A stretch of DNA of 64,000 nucleotides from Hydractinia symbiolongicarpus (GCF_029227915.1 NC_079886.1:6510001-6574000), one strand, 5' to 3'. Shown: positions 11,635-27,800, counted from the stretch's first letter. Made by a program: numbers and translations. The notes: a model not told the origin generated them from the sequence alone.

Positions 11635-12882
11635 ACAAAAAATAAAGAAGACAAAAGTTAGAAAATGAAATATTTTTACACGTTCTTTAAAATAAACTGT
11701 ATAAAACAAATGCACAAAAAATGATACTACTGTGGCAACAATAAATAGCCATTTTTGGATACAGTTTACATCTACTTGTGGACTTCTAACATGAAAAAAA
11801 AAACATACACCTATGATTACAAAGGAAGACATTTTTTGACTTTATTTTTGCATTCGCACGGTTAAAAAGACAGTAACATACGAATGAAAAAAGACATTAA
11901 AATCATGTCATTCATAAAGAGGTTAACAATTACCGGCTATCTGTTCATATATACTTGAGATTAATAAGCCCTGCGTCTTTATCATTTGTAATTGCGCATT
12001 ACCAAATAATGCTAAGAAATTCTAATAAGCTACTTGTTAGGAACAACATAGACTGTATATGCTTTCTGTTGATCGACCTTTTGTTGGTAAGTTAGTTAAT
12101 ACAGTAAATAAAAAATATGTGCACATATGAAAAAAATTATATATAAATAAAAAAGAAAAATAAAGGTTCTAGTTGAAAAAAAAACCCTGTAAAGCTATCT
12201 TCTTTAAAGAATCGAGAAATTCTTCTTGAAAACTCTTGAGGCTACAATACTACATCGTATAGAATATTCGCTAAACACACCAGATTTCCAGTAGAGACAT
12301 TAAAAACATAACGCTACTTTGCGTTAATTGGCTAACGTGTTAAAACACATAGCGTTGATTGGCTAACGTGTTTAAACACTCGGTGTTGATTGGTTATTTG
12401 GTTAATTAATGCGTTTAGTATGGTCGCCTGTGCATTTTATAGTGCATACCTATATTGACTAACAAGTATATCTTCTAGATGGTTCGTCTAAAAACTTGAC
12501 AGTTTCGTAAAAGATGTGGTTTCCACGCATCTTATTTCGCGTAGAGGAAACAACAAAAAGCATAACTGATTATTTCACACCCACTTTATCGTATGTGAAA
12601 ACCAGGTTTTAATATTAAAGTTATAAAAAAACGCAACATATCTGCATTGAAACCACGCCTTTTAAGCGCTAAAATTGTTAGCTAGAACTTTCAGCTATCA
12701 TAAAAAATAAAATAATAATGCATTTAAAAACATTGTAATTGGGTTATGTCTTTTGTTCTAAATATTGCTCAGTCTTCCAACGGTTATCCAAGTTTTTAAT
12801 TATCCAACATATATTTTTGAATTAGTTAACTAGTTTGAATGGCCAACTTAGTCTAGTCTGTAGTATTTTTTGCCAACCGAAT
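11635..12882. other. Convergent spacer between MFSD6-like and integrin genes
   Basis: AT-rich. A CGTTGATTGGCTAACGTGTT-type unit is repeated about three times between 12315 and 12400. No gene is seen; the minus-strand frame at 11566-11832 is a low-complexity by-product. Part of this must be 3' UTR of the integrin gene. Confidence 0.5.
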
Positions 12883-15800
12883 CTATTTAGCGAGTAGTGA
12901 TTTGTCGCCTTTTCCACTTTTAACACCATACTTACTGCTATCCACACGCTTTCTTTTAAAGAAACCAAGCTGGAAAGAAAACATGAAAAACATCAGCGTC
13001 TACTTCAAAAAAATCAACAAAAGCCTCAGTATCAACCGTGTGAGTTTTTGTTGTTATTTATAGAGCATAATTCTTATTTAACGCTACAAAAATGTACGTC
13101 TTTTCGGAATTAACCTAACCATATTCAACTACTGACAAGTGGAGCAAGTTGACCCTTTTTCTTGGTAGAGATTTAAAGTTTACCTTGGAATGTTTTTCCC
13201 TTTTTCTTATATATTAGTATCGCATTTTAGGCCCCTCAGGTCTTTTGTAACTAAATTGTATTAAGTTCCACAACTGGTCAAAGCCAAGGTGATTTTATGC
13301 GAGGTAGGGATCTAGGACTTAATACTGGTGCCCAAATGTAAACAAAAACGTTCCCAGGAAAAATCTCTTAAAATAGTCTCTTCTTTTTAGCACTCCTTAT
13401 CTGCTTCGGTACAGAGAACGGAGGGTTCGAAATCCAACTTGCACCACTTGCCGGAAAATTTAATACAGTTGCGCTAATTTCGAAAAGGCGAAGTATACAC
13501 TAAGTTTAAAAATCGTCTTAGCAATTTTGTTCAGGATTGTCGGTTCAGGGAAGTTCAGAAATATTATTCTCACGGACTAAGAAGTAATTTACCAAACAAA
13601 AAATGCTAGTGAGACTTGATTGTTCTAACCAAATGATCACAAAACAGAAAAAATACCTGCTTACCTTCCATAAGCCACATATTAACAAGGCCAGTAAGAC
13701 TACACCAGCTAATGCTGCGATCACGTACACCCACAGCTTCCGTTCTTTCTCTTTAGGAGCAAAGTCTGGGTTCACGATCGTAAAGAGCTGAAAAGAAAAA
13801 AAAGATTTTAATCTCTCACGACGAGTTTAATAATGTCAGAAATTCTGCTGTTCAAATAATCCGCGAAGTATTTATCGCATTGTGATAGAACAAAGGATAT
13901 TCGGAATACGCTTTTCTTTTATTAAGAAACAATAATAACAAACCAGCCGTTTCGGCGTATTCAGATTTATTCACTTCCTTTACAGGGGAGTATTTGCTAT
14001 AGTTCTTAATTGTGCAGAAAAAGTGCCCGCATAAGAATTATTTCTAACTGGCAAATGAAGGACGAAAAAATATGAAAGTAGAAAAATGAGTTTAAGTTTG
14101 TAAATACTTCTTTTAGGAAACCTAGATAAAACGTAAATGTTTATAAAAACAATTATTTTTTTCATTTTTCTAAAAATTTGAACTCTTCGGAACTCCTTGT
14201 AAGCAAATAAAAATCTAGCTAAAATTTCAGATCACTAAAAAAACGAATGACCATTGTAACTTAGTACTAGCAAAACAAACTGAACAGAAAATAAATTTAT
14301 AATCATGATTTATGTGTAAAAATAACAGGTCTTCGTACCTTGTTTATCAGGGTAGTTCTGTTATTAACTCTCAGAAAAAATTTATGTACCGCTACACTAG
14401 ACTGGTACCGTTACAAACTTTACTAGTCTCGGTAGAAAAACAGCGACAAAAAAGGAGCCCATTTTAAAGTTCTACCGGATAAAGCCGTAGAACAAAAAGA
14501 AATGCGCGGCTATATATATTTTGTAATTACCAGACTAAATCTGGACAAAAAACGTAAAACGTAAAAAAAAATTTTCCGCGGAAGCTCCTCATATAACGCT
14601 TCATAACCTCTGGGATTTTATCAAACCCTAAAGAGAGCCCACTTGACAAAAGTTTCTTTTATCTAGGAAATGTGTTAACTGCAACTTGGTGATATATATT
14701 CATCAACACCCTTACCTCGAGAGCATTGTTGCCCATGTCGGGATCAAATATGTAGGATGCATTCGTTCCAATATCAACTCTACCTTCGGACACAATTGTG
14801 AGAACTTCCCCATAGTAATCCTAAAAGATTGGAGGGAATGTAAAATGAATGCTCGTGTCAACTCCACATAACTAGAAGTAAAATACAAGTGCGTTTACAT
14901 ATTAATTACTTGAACATAATAGCACGGTATAGAACGTCCTCATAAATTTCCGCTCACCATTTAAATTTATGTCAGCGCAACCTTTAATTTCCCCGTAAAT
15001 ACGCGATATGAGAATTCAGTGGAACTTGAAAACCTGACCAACCCTAACCAATCCGTTGGGACAGATAAGTGCAGCGTTGCTGCCGTAATAAGTTTAAACA
15101 GAATCTCTTCGTAAACACTTACGTTGTTAAAAAACCGTCGTGAGTAAAACAAGAATGGTTGAAACTAGCTTAAACTGTTTCATATAATACAAAAAATTTT
15201 AAACTTTTAAACGATGTTGTCAAAACAAGACATCAATTCTACAAGCGCTTATGATTTAGAAAGAGGACTAGAACACAGTCAGTAGAGCATCTTACAATTA
15301 GCACGGACGATTGCCACAATCTTGATTTGATCGTGATAAATTCTGTTTTGCCAACTTGAACATCTTCGAAGGTACACACGATATCAACACATTTTGCTGT
15401 TTTGCAATCCTGAAACAAATGATGAAGTGTGTATTAATTCGTCCTAAATCCTTTTCTTCGCAGCAAGAACAAAGTATTTCAATATTTGCGCACCAAAAAA
15501 CTACACACAACAAATAAAAAGACCTAATTTTGCGTGTTTCAATTTTCGCGCAGAACTAAGGACAGTTTCGTGCATTTTAATTTTCCCGAACGGTCAATGT
15601 TTTTTTACTGTCCCACGCTTACATTATTGTTTTTGGTTAAAATTAAGTCCTTTGCGAGTTTAAACAGTAACGCATCCAACCCATTTACTCACCAAAACTA
15701 GGCCATCTTTCTTACGGGTATCACCGACTCCACTTCCAGGCACAGCAGTGGTGGCTTCCCCAGATGCTTCCGTTACAGGTGCGTTAGTGGACGGTGCATC

Positions 15801-18800
15801 TGTGGTGTTCGTTCCCGCATCTCTTCTAGTCCGCTTTCGTGAAGATTTTGATTCCATGTTTCTATCGACAGTCGCCTAAATAAATATAAATTATTTAATA
15901 TTTTCGTCTCTAATACTGGTTGCACAACAAAACTTTATTGTCAACAAAAAGTAGCATCGAATTTAACTTAATGTGAGAAACGATGTCGTCAAAAATTAAC
16001 GACAGAAACGTTACAAACAGAAACGATTTAACATAAATACTCCGTTAAGCAAAATATCAGCTTCGAAAAAAAGTCAGTCAGGCAAACTACTAATTTATCT
16101 TTGAACACTTTATCGACACTCGTACGGAAAATTGCCTTGCAGGTAGAACTGTTCCAAGTTGTCAAGATACTCACTGTGAATTTCGACGCTACAGGATCAT
16201 TTACTACCCCCTAAAAAATAAAACATACATAAAAGGGGGGATAACACAACGTGCCAATAAAAACTAAATCACATTAGCCAAGTCAATGAACTCTTACAGA
16301 TGTTCTGAGTTTTTGGACAGAGAAGAATTACACTAAAAATATATATTTAAACTGTATTAAATTCAACTGAAATGGTTACCGGTATCTTCAGGAGATTTTG
16401 TTGTGGCGTAACACAATTTGTAGCTCTGGAGGTCTATAACAACATTAAAAACATTTTAAATTTCTTCGAAGTTACTGCTATTCTTATCAAAGATACTACA
16501 GCATTTACGATATCCTCAAAGATGGTTTATCGGAGTTGTTTTGTCTCGCTTACCTTGACGACTTTGACAATATAGAGAAGATGCTTTCCGGAAAGTGTTT
16601 CATAAGGCCAGCGTATTCTTAACTGTGCACTTGGAAGAACATCAGGGCCGTTGTTGAGAACCTAGCATGTAAAATAATCACAATAATAATAATTAAAAAA
16701 CATCGCCGTACATACATTTATTATTCAGAATATTTATATAGGATATAGGCAATTGAGTGTCGGAAACACTGTTATCAATCTGGGTCCTGTGTTCTGAATG
16801 TATACGTTAGGTATACACCTAACATGGCATGGGTTGACCCGTAGCTGTGGTAAAGACACTTTTTAAACATGCCCGCGCTCTGGAGCGAACCGCGGACCTT
16901 GTGATTACGAAGCAAGCCTCGTAACCACAAGGCCACACGCCACAGAAAAAAAATTGTTAGCATTAAACAGTGTTGGATTTTAATTTTATTAAACCACACT
17001 ATATTTTCCATATTGTTTTATTTATTTGTTTATATTTGATGTTGTTTTTTGCCATTTATTTACATGGACGTGAAAACCCTCGCAACGTACATGCTCGCAC
17101 ATACAGAAACTCTACACACAAAAAGGGGAGGAATGATCGCAAAATTGTTGCAGGGCTTCCCCTCAAAAACGTATCCTTTTATTAACTGACTTTCTGACAT
17201 TTTCCTGACATTGTTTGACTAAAATTCTCAACGTTTCCTCGTGTCATGATGCGGTTAAGATAAAGTTTGGATTAACCTAAAAAATGTAATTTCTATACAA
17301 GCACGATTACCATACAAGCATAATAAAAGCAGCAGTGAGAAAAAAAAGTTTTAAAAGACTGGTTAAACCTTAAATGCCTGATATTTCCTAACATAACACT
17401 AATATTCCTGTTTTTCCCCTGTCAGTTTGACAATATTGTGACAATTTCCTGATCATTTTTGACATTCCTGACATCCTGCGTTAGGCATCTGGTATACTTT
17501 CACGGGTTGACAGCAATGTGGAGGTTAAGTGATCATGATAAGATTCGACATAGCACTGCAACTTCTTCTCACACTTCACTTTTAATGTGAGAAATTCACA
17601 AAGAAAAACATTATGCAATAATCTTTCATAACCCTTCCAAAAATGCAAAACAAGAGGCTTCACATCAAAGATAAAAAAACACGTTTACTTACAAGGAATT
17701 TATGATCAACCGTTTTACCAACATCCGAGAGTTTCTTCATCGCAGATTCACCATTTATAATGCCAGTATATAAAACTTGTTGAGTGAACGTTCCTCTGCG
17801 TAAAAAATATAAATTACTTGGTGTGTATACTGTACATCAATTGATAGTCACTCCCATTTCGAGTGCATAAACAAACATATAAATACTTAGCAGATCTTTC
17901 ACAATATATATGAGACATATGGTTAGGTTAGACTTGCTTTTTTTTATTAAACGAACGCGAAGACGTGTAGAAAGGCTATTTTCTGCTAAAAATAAAAAGC
18001 TGCTAGAAATGCGAAACTGACAAAGAGAAAGTGTCAAAAAACCTTTCCTCTACAAAAATACTTTCAGCGATTTTTTCTGCGTGTATTTATCCGTAGATGG
18101 CCACAGCTCTTGTGTCTTAACGTTACGTGCTGACCTTTTCGTTTTCTTAGCCTTATTTGAGACTCAGTTAGGACAAAAAATTTAAAACCAATTTCTTGTG
18201 TTTCTTTTACCATGGAAAAAACTATTATCACCAAGTTTGGTCAAAAATGTAAAAGTAATCCTAAAGTCTGGTCGAAAATGCACACGTTTTCCCAGAGTAA
18301 AAGAAACAGACAGGTACCAATTAATATAAGTACAACAAAAAAATACAAGTCTAGACATGCCTGGACATGACTCAACGCTTTAGAGAATCTATATTATAAT
18401 ACCCGTATACGTCTGTCTGTTTGACTGTCTGTCTGTCACGCAAAATGGTAGCTTAGCTGCTCAATAGCGAGAAGCACGCAATGCGGTATAAAACGGACAG
18501 GCGAACCCGTGGATTTTCCACGGGTTAACGACTAGCTGTAACAATTTTAGCAAAAAGCATGCTGCATGAAACTTTTACTGCACGTAATGTTTCATAAGTT
18601 ACTCTCAACAAACTAGATTTTCTTCAAGTTGTTTAGTTATTTATTGTCTAAAAAACTGTGTGAAAGTCTGATGCAATATTTGACAACACAAACAACATAC
18701 GCTGCCCAACTGTTGTCTCTGTTCTTTAAGAAGGTTGCGTAAAAATGAGAAATCGACAGAGATTTTGCTGTGAATAGGACACTTACGGTAACAATTGGAT

Positions 18801-21800
18801 ATCTGCGTCAACTTTCAATTCCAGCGAGATAGTCACGGTGTTATCAGAGAGGGTGTCATTTAAATCACTGTTTGCACTGAAAATAAAAGTAGATTTAGAG
18901 ACAAGTCCCTGACATGTTGCAGCTAAGAAGGTTTAAATTTTATAAAATGAAACTCGAACTCAGAACTTTTAGTGATATTTGGGGATCGGTAGCTCAGTCT
19001 TTCGAGCCCTTGATTCATGTGCAAAAGGTCGTGGGTTCCATTCCAAGAAAAGTCCGTTGTCTGGTTGGTTAAAAGGAGATTTCTGTAGCTTATATGGGAT
19101 ACTCTGGAACCGCCTTAGTCCCCTTCCCCCCTGGAAACAATTAACATGGTATATCCCTCAAAAATGTAAATCACTATGCAGGTTATAACATATGACAAAA
19201 CACCATTGCAAAGGATTTCGGGAAATTATAAGAATAACTGAAGTATCTGTGCCAAGATTTATCAAGGTTTCATCATTGCCACTGCTTGATTTCTCAGTGT
19301 ATATTTTTAACTCAACAAATAAAAAAATACCTCGTAACAGTGACGGAAAATGTATTAGGACTTGTTGCTTGAAATTTCTCTGTGTTCAGCACAACCTCGA
19401 CTGTTACCTGAAATTTGAAAAATAAGAATAGCGATAAATAAACAAATAAAAAAACCATACCTAAGATGATTTCTTGGAAATAAATACCATTACCTCTTTG
19501 CCTTGTGAAATCTGATTAAAAATCCCTTCGCAAACTGAATTCGGACATGCTTCTGCTTTCTAAAACAATACAAAATAAGTTGATTCACAAATTACATTGG
19601 AGTTCAAGCCAATTACATTATACCCTTTATTTCCAAAATGGTCAAAACAATTCACCCAAACTATCCTACAGTATATATCAATATTTCAGGCTCTTTTCAA
19701 ATACTCTCAATATTTTAACTTTTCTTGTAGATCAGGGAATGGAAGCGGTAGATATTCTTGTTTCAAATACCAACACTTTTTAAAGTATTGGTAATTTGAA
19801 AGTGTACTGTGCAGGAAACAACAACTGCATACGTCAGTCTCATCAGTGACACTTTCAACTTGCAAATCCTTCTTGAAGTCGAATTTAAAACCAACAGAAT
19901 AGGCAGGGTCTCTTCCTGAGTTCTTGATGGTCATGTTAAACTTAAATGTTTTCTTCCCAAATCCAACAGAACTAAAAGAAAGCAAAATTGAAAAAATTAA
20001 AAATTCTTTTAAATTTAAACAGATCTGATGTGATGCTGTTGTGTGTGGGGTGGAGTGGTTACTACTTTTTACTTAGCAAGAGAGAAGGCACTACAGTGGT
20101 TTCTTGGATTTATTATACAATTTTAATGTATAAATATATTTGATTTAAGCACTTTACCAACTTAAAAGAACCGGATATGGAAGTTATTTAACCCGAATTT
20201 TTTAGTATATTTAAAAAATAAGAATCAACAAGGAAATTTAAAAATGCATACAGTCGTTTCTATTAAAAGAACTGCAGTTAACAAGACGCTTATTTTTTTG
20301 TCATCAAAAAAGGTACTTACTAATTTTTATCTGCAATGATTGACAAATCTGGAATGCATTTTTCACACTCCCGTTGAAAGGTTAACTACAAGAAGAAACA
20401 CCATACGACTTTTAGCCAGATATATTTATCAATATATCTTCTTTGCTCCAAAAATATCAGAGAAGTATTTGCAGAACAACCAAGTAGAGGTTACCTCGAA
20501 ATTTAATGCATGAGTGTATTTCATCTTCTCGCCACCCTTGTAACTTTCTGTCAATGAAGGATAAGCATCTAAGTTAACAACTTGTGATGTACTTTTCCCC
20601 GGTTTCTCAAGACCATCATTGTATGGTAAATCGTATGCAACTTCAAATGTAATGTCTGGATAAATGGGAATAGTGTTGTCCTCCTACAGAATGGAATAAG
20701 GAATATGGAAAAAGATTCCAACATAATAGAGGCGTTAAAAGATTAGGATTTTTTTTACCTCGGCAATAGAGTTTCTGACTTCGTAAAACTGTGCTTTAAA
20801 AGTTTAAGAACAAAAACTAACGATAGAAAAGTTTCTTAAGATTGGGTTTTATTGGGTCAAAAACAAAGTCAATTACGTTTGAACATCCAAAAATAAAAAA
20901 CATTTTTTATTGGTTACTGTGGGTAGTCTTTAATCGAAATATTTTTAACAAACCAAGCTTAAATGTTTAATGTTAAAGTTTTTATACCATACACCCACAA
21001 ACAAAAAGAAGACGAACCTCGTTATAAACAAGGTACATCCCTTTCATTGTTACACACTCAGACTTTTTTTTGGTTGCTTTGATGACTGTGTGCATTGTTT
21101 TTCCTGAACTAAATCGAACTCGTGGTTTCTTCACTTTGACATCTGCCGTAAAAGTGTATTGTATTTCTGAAATTAAAAAAACAAAGAGGCTTCATCTCTA
21201 CGTTTCCAGTTATGATGAATTTGCTTATGTACATTTAGATACAATCGTAACTATGGTCATTCAAATACAGCAATTAAATGCATTAATCTTTCCCGTAACT
21301 TCAAAGTTGGTCATAATACAAAGTACAGGGAGTCTCAGAAGGATCCTTGAGCCTCACAAACCCAACAAAATGCAACAAATGTATTGGTGACAAAGAAAAC
21401 AATTTCAGGCATTATAAGCCTTCAAATGCACAGTAAAAAACACAAGTGGTTTAGAGCTTTTTGTAATAAAGGTGAACTTGAATCTTAGCATCCTTGACAA
21501 AGATTTTTACGCGCTATATTAGAGGGTAATTTTGGCTTCCAGCAGCAACTGTAAATCAGTTATTATAATAGGAAGGAAAATTTAATAAAAAAAGATTCTC
21601 GTACATAAAAATACTACGATGCTGTAAATTCAGAATATTCATTTTTTCACACAATAAGTTACTTACTAATTTCATCATCACTCTTGTTATACAACTTTCC
21701 AGATGATTCCGTAAAGTTAACACAAAAAATCATGTCAAAACTTAAAAGAAAGAGAATAAAATAATTTAAAATAAAATAATGTATGGCAGAACCAAATTAT

Positions 21801-24800
21801 TTATAGTTACTCAATGTAGGGCGGAACACACCATTTTTTGTAAGAAAAGAAAATTATTTACCAAGTAGTATTTCCAATTTTGGCGATGCAATTCTTTTCT
21901 GTTTTTAATTGCTTCGGTTGAAATGATAAAGATATATGAGGAGTTATCACAGGCCGACTCCTAATACAAAAAAACATGAAAAGGTGAAGAAAGCCTTGCA
22001 TCAATACATTAGAAAAATTTACCATGTGAAAAATTAAAAGTATAGTTAACTAGCTACTAGTGATAACAAAAAAATTGTTTAGGTACTCGTTTCTTTTTAT
22101 ATAAAACTATCCAACTAGAGACCAAAACATTACTTTTCAACTTTTATTTTGTGCGTTAACATTTTTCTGATAACTAATTTTTTCGTACCTACTCACGCTC
22201 ACTTTATATTTTGCACATTTATTTAAAATGTTAAAATTTATACGGATAGAGAGTGAAAATTGAAATAAAAAGTAACATATACACCTTCTTCATAAGTAAA
22301 AAAATTACAAACATATAGAATTCCTATACATATAATTTAGAATATAGTTTCACAACTTTTTTTCCTTGTGAAGAAGTATTTTTTTGGTAGAAATACAAAG
22401 AATAAAAAGAACATTGAAAGCTACAATATACCTTAAAAGCACAGCCTGGTCAGAGAGATATGCTCCAACTAAAATATCTAAAATAAAAAGAAGTACTTAG
22501 GTTACAATCTACCAGGATCAAAGTTAACTAGCCAAATATTTTTCCAGTGTAAAATAATGAACAAATAAACAAATGAACAAAGGTAACAACCTTTGTAGCC
22601 ATTTTGATCAAGGTCCATTCCTGTGCCAAATGATTTCCCAAATCCTGACAAACTAAGGACATCTCCATTGAGTCCAGTAAACACAGTTGATGCAGGAATA
22701 TACTATAAAATTAAAACCATAGACCAGGTTACTACTAGTATTCATACTGTCTACATGTTTGCCTATTAAACATGTTTGCTTTTACTTTCCATGATTTGGC
22801 AAAAATGTGATGAAATCAAGCTACCTGTGAAGGTTCATTGGTCAGACCAGCATCAGATCCTTGATAAATGTATACAGCACCACCATCTTGGTGTGGAGCA
22901 CCAATAACAAGATCTGAAAAAGCGGAATGTATTACACAAAACAAATTATTCCCATTGTTACTACTAAAAAATCTGCTGGGGCAATCCTATTCAATCAGAA
23001 GTTATGTCTGTGTATTATATATACTATAACACATTCAACTTAATTACATTCTATTAAAGTGTAGAGGCAAGATCAAACAAAGTCAGGAGACCATTAAAAA
23101 ATTTTGGTCTACAATTTCTGTTACACACAAAACTACTTTAGTTCAGTAGAATTATCCTGCTGACGGGTATACTTAAGCATATTACTTTTTAGAACTACAA
23201 AGTAGCAAAAAAAAGTTAATCATAGAAGTGGTACTATTAAATGAAAGTGTACAATATAGAAGAAAAAACATTACCTTCATAACCATCTAGATTCAGATCG
23301 CCTGCATTAGCTACAGCATAACCAAAACTAGAGTAAGCCTTCATTCCACCTTTTGACGTAAAACCTTGGAGTGTCCTCATTAGGCTCATTTTGTCCTAAA
23401 TACAGATAAATTCTTTATGACAAGTTGTTACAGCACTGTTATTTATAAAATACACCACTTTAATTTAAAAAACAAACCTCTCCATCTTTTTTTGAATAAA
23501 CATACACTAATCCCTGGTTCGGACGTTGGTTATCAGCATTTGAATGGAATGGTGCCCCAACGATCAGTTCTGAGAATCTACAAATTACATTTTATAATCT
23601 GTTAATATTTTTTTTCCAAAATCAAAATGATTCAAAACTATTTAACAAAACTAAATTACATCAAAGGTTAGAAGTTTATTTAAAGTCAAAAGTACGAATC
23701 CTCACCCCTCATGTAAAATATATTTCGGAAATGTAGCTGTGGGGAGACCTATGTCAGGGAGACAGTCAGAAGCGTGGAAATAAGATGGGCCTAACACGAA
23801 TCGTTAAAGGTCAAAACTGAGTCATCAAAACATTTACAAGAGAACAATGATCACAAGTTTGTCCGGAGTATTCTTATCTGCACCAAAAAATTATCGTGAA
23901 AGAAGAAATCTTGAAGCATGATAATCACTATTAAAAGACCATCCCTTAACAATCAAATCAAGACAGAAACTTTAAAACTTTTTAGAAATGGGATTGCATA
24001 GAGATAAATGCAATAATGACATGATCGCTCTCATGGGCGTTGACGCAAATTTCTCTGGTATTAGCTTTTTGTAAAAAATATTTTTTAAACGTTTTACTTG
24101 TAAATATTATACTGCACTGAAAATGTTTTAAATAAAATGAAAAGCTTATGCACATAAATAATTTGTCGAAATATTTTTTTAATTTTATAGATTTATCACA
24201 GTACATGTACCAACAATTTTATACTAAAAGAAAATTGTTTTTGTTTCCATAACAACTGATAAACACTTAAAGCAGTGATAGGATGTTGAAATTTTGCATG
24301 TTTTAAATTTTTTATTAAAATTTGCAGGGCGATGAACTTTGTGTTTTTTTTACGTACACAATGACATATATGATTCTTAGTAGACAGGCGAGCATGAAAA
24401 AAAATAATCAATAATGCTGTTAAACTACTTACCCGTCTCCGTTAGCATCAATTGAACAAAGAGCAATGCCAAACCCAGATGCAATTTGAATCTAACATAG
24501 ATTACAAATATGCTTCAGTTACTTTATAGAAATTAAACCACACTAACATCTTATTCACAGATTGTCTGATGCACTATAGTTGTGTACACTTTTAGTTAAT
24601 ACCATAAAAATAATACTGTGTGTGTGTGAATCACACAAAAAATGTTTTTTCATCCTTGGAAAGCAACATTTAGTTTATGGTTTGACTTTAATGTCGGATT
24701 TTATGTAACTGAATTTACAATCCGTAAAAACCAAAAAAAATGTGATTTCTCATTTTACAACGATCATTCATTATAATGAAAATGTGTGCACAGCAATTAA

Positions 24801-27800
24801 ATGAGAAATAAATCTGTTAGTCTAAAATCTGGATGCAGATTTAAAATGGACTGTCATGGATCTATGGATTTACATGACTTTTGATTTTTGGAAAAGCAGT
24901 TTAATTGAATGATTATTATAAAACATCTTAACCATTAAAATTGTTGTTTTTTTCTGTTGCTCTTAACAAGAAAAAAAAAGATTCATATTTTAAGCATTTT
25001 CTGAGTTCAAATTTAATGTAATTTACTGCACGATTAAGGTTTCTTTGATAAGCTTGTTTTGGTAACAAAAAAAAAACCACAAACCTCACTATCCTTCGCT
25101 GGTATACTTTGCACTACAGATTTGAAAGACTTGTCTGTGAACAGCAAAACCTATAACAACACAATGAATTATACCAACATTGTTTTGACATTACTTCGAT
25201 AACATATCAAATGACAACACAACTCTCTGAAATCTCAATATTTTTAAACAACAAGGAACGACACACATGTATTTCTCTTATTCAATATTTCCATCTTAAA
25301 AATATTTTTATGACTTTGTTTTTAAAACTTTTCGCTATATTTACACTAGATACAACGTTAAATTACTTTTGAATAAAATATCAAAACATTTTGATACTGG
25401 TTATTATTAAGTATCAGAAAAAAGCTGACAAAGTTGAGCTTTATCCGACAGAAGTAACTGTAGTCCGAAATTAACTGTAAAAAAATATTTACTAAAATAT
25501 TTTTCACAGTCATGGGTGATTACTCATCATTACCATCTCATACCTATGACATCATCAATCTGTACGTTCCAAAACAGATGGGTTGGCCTGGCTTTTGGAA
25601 ATAAAAACAAATTTTAGTCCTAAGACTAAGTTAATAGGTGGAAGATCACATTAATATTTCCCATCTGTTTTAATTTATTCTGCCTCGAGTGTAAGCGTGA
25701 TGCAACTGCTTCATTAAGCTTAACAACACCTTTAATGTTAAATTCATTGTTTTGACATCAAAGTAATGTTTCGTCTGCTAATGAAAATACCTTTATCTGT
25801 TGCAAACACATAGAAATTTTGTATTATTAAAAGACATTTAAATATTACGTTCCTAAATTACCTTTCCAAAACTATTGTATCTTGGTCCTCCTGTGGCAAT
25901 TGCTAAATATAAAATCAGTTATTTAAGCAATAACAACTAGTGGGAAACCATGTGCCGAAACGCCAGCGAAGCCACCGGTAATCAAGTATTAGAGCCCTGC
26001 TACAATGGTGTCTGATGAACACTGTGTACTTTGGCTCGTGCCAAGATCCATGTAAGTAAAATTTAGGTTTTTTCTTTCCTTAAATTTCTAATGAATCATC
26101 ATGAATACTGTATTCATTAGAAAATTCCAACCATGCAAAAAGTTCGAAAAGAAGAAAAAAATAACAAACAGATAAAAACACAAGTAAACATACTAAATTT
26201 GTCTTTATTGAGAAATTTCCCATAGGTAACGGCATATCCTATAAAAAAACAATTTTTCAAATCTTATCATAGTTGTCTGAAAATCTTAAAGAAAAAGGAA
26301 AATGCTATCAGAAGTTAGAGCTTGCAAAGTGCAGTACTACAAAGATTGTCGTAAAAGTCTATATTATATACAATCTTTGTTATCAACATTTCTTGTTAAT
26401 TATGTAACTATTTTGGGAGGTAATAATTAAGTATTCACAACAGTATAGTTTAAAGATAATAATATTATAGATATAAAATTATGATAGAGAGTGCTGTAAC
26501 AAAAAATATGGATTTATAGTCTAAAAAAACTGTTAGTATAACTAATTATGTAGAATTTTTTTTCAACAGCACAATCATTGATTTTATTTTTTATAACAAG
26601 AAATGAGAAAAACAAACCAAATGCGTGGATTTTGTAGAGTAGCAGTTCAGATTCAAAAACAACACTCACCAAAGTAGCTATCATCAATTCTCGGATTTTC
26701 ATATTGCTTGTTTGTGTCATCAGTACTTATGTCAAAAACACGCCCTAAAATTTTTTGCACAGATACAGACATTTTTACTGTTAGTATTGTAAACAGAAGA
26801 TTTTACCAGTATATCCAAGCACTGTGACATTAGGTGTATCTTGATGCTTGATAATGTCAAATATGAAAAAATCGAATTTTAACTTTAATGGCAATAGTTA
26901 AGCCTCTTTTACTGTCACAATTGAAGATGAGATTTAAGCATTGCAATGCGACTTTGTCATATTCTGTTGAAAAAATTCTTAACCCCACTCACTAGGCTAC
27001 TTTTATGACAACTCATAACTAATGGAGACATTACTTATCTGCAGGCTTATCAATAAAGGGAGAGTGATAGCTCTTGTTCATAGAAAGACTCGCCTAATTC
27101 TGAGAAATAATAAAATAGCCATGCCATTAATTGCTCCCCCAATTCCATAAAAAATTTGTCTGGTTGAGCAATATCAATGTTATCTTATTTATTATTTGCA
27201 GTAAAAAATAACATATCTAAAGAGATAAGATAAATAGACCGAAAAGATTTTGTAATAAAATATGCCTTTAAAAATTATTCTATTTATTCAGGTTGCTTGA
27301 CAGTCTAAATTATTGTATCCTTGGGTGAGCAATTTATTGCTCGGGTGTTATTGCTGGTATAATGCCCACTTTTAAGTACACCTTAATGGTAAGTAACGAA
27401 TTTATTTTATTTTCTGGAGAAATAATGTTTTACGGTGTAAAAAAATATAGCAAGTTATCAGCAGTAGTGAAAGAATTCTAATTATTTGTCCGATTTAATA
27501 ACTTTACCTGTGAATCCTAGGGAGCCCACAGCTCCAATTAAATAACTTGTTTCATCATTCACCTTGAAAAAAATGAATTTAATTATTAACAGGTAAATAC
27601 TTTCTTGAAATTGGTATATCATTTAAAGATGAAATCATAATTCATGCAGCATAATAAATCTGAAATTCTTTACACATGAATATCTTGAGAACAAAAAGAG
27701 CTTCTTAAAAAAGTTAAAAAAGCTTGTTAAGCAACTTTTTAAGCTCTATAATATAATTCCAACATCATCTTATACCTCGGGTTCACTTTAAGGGTAGTTT

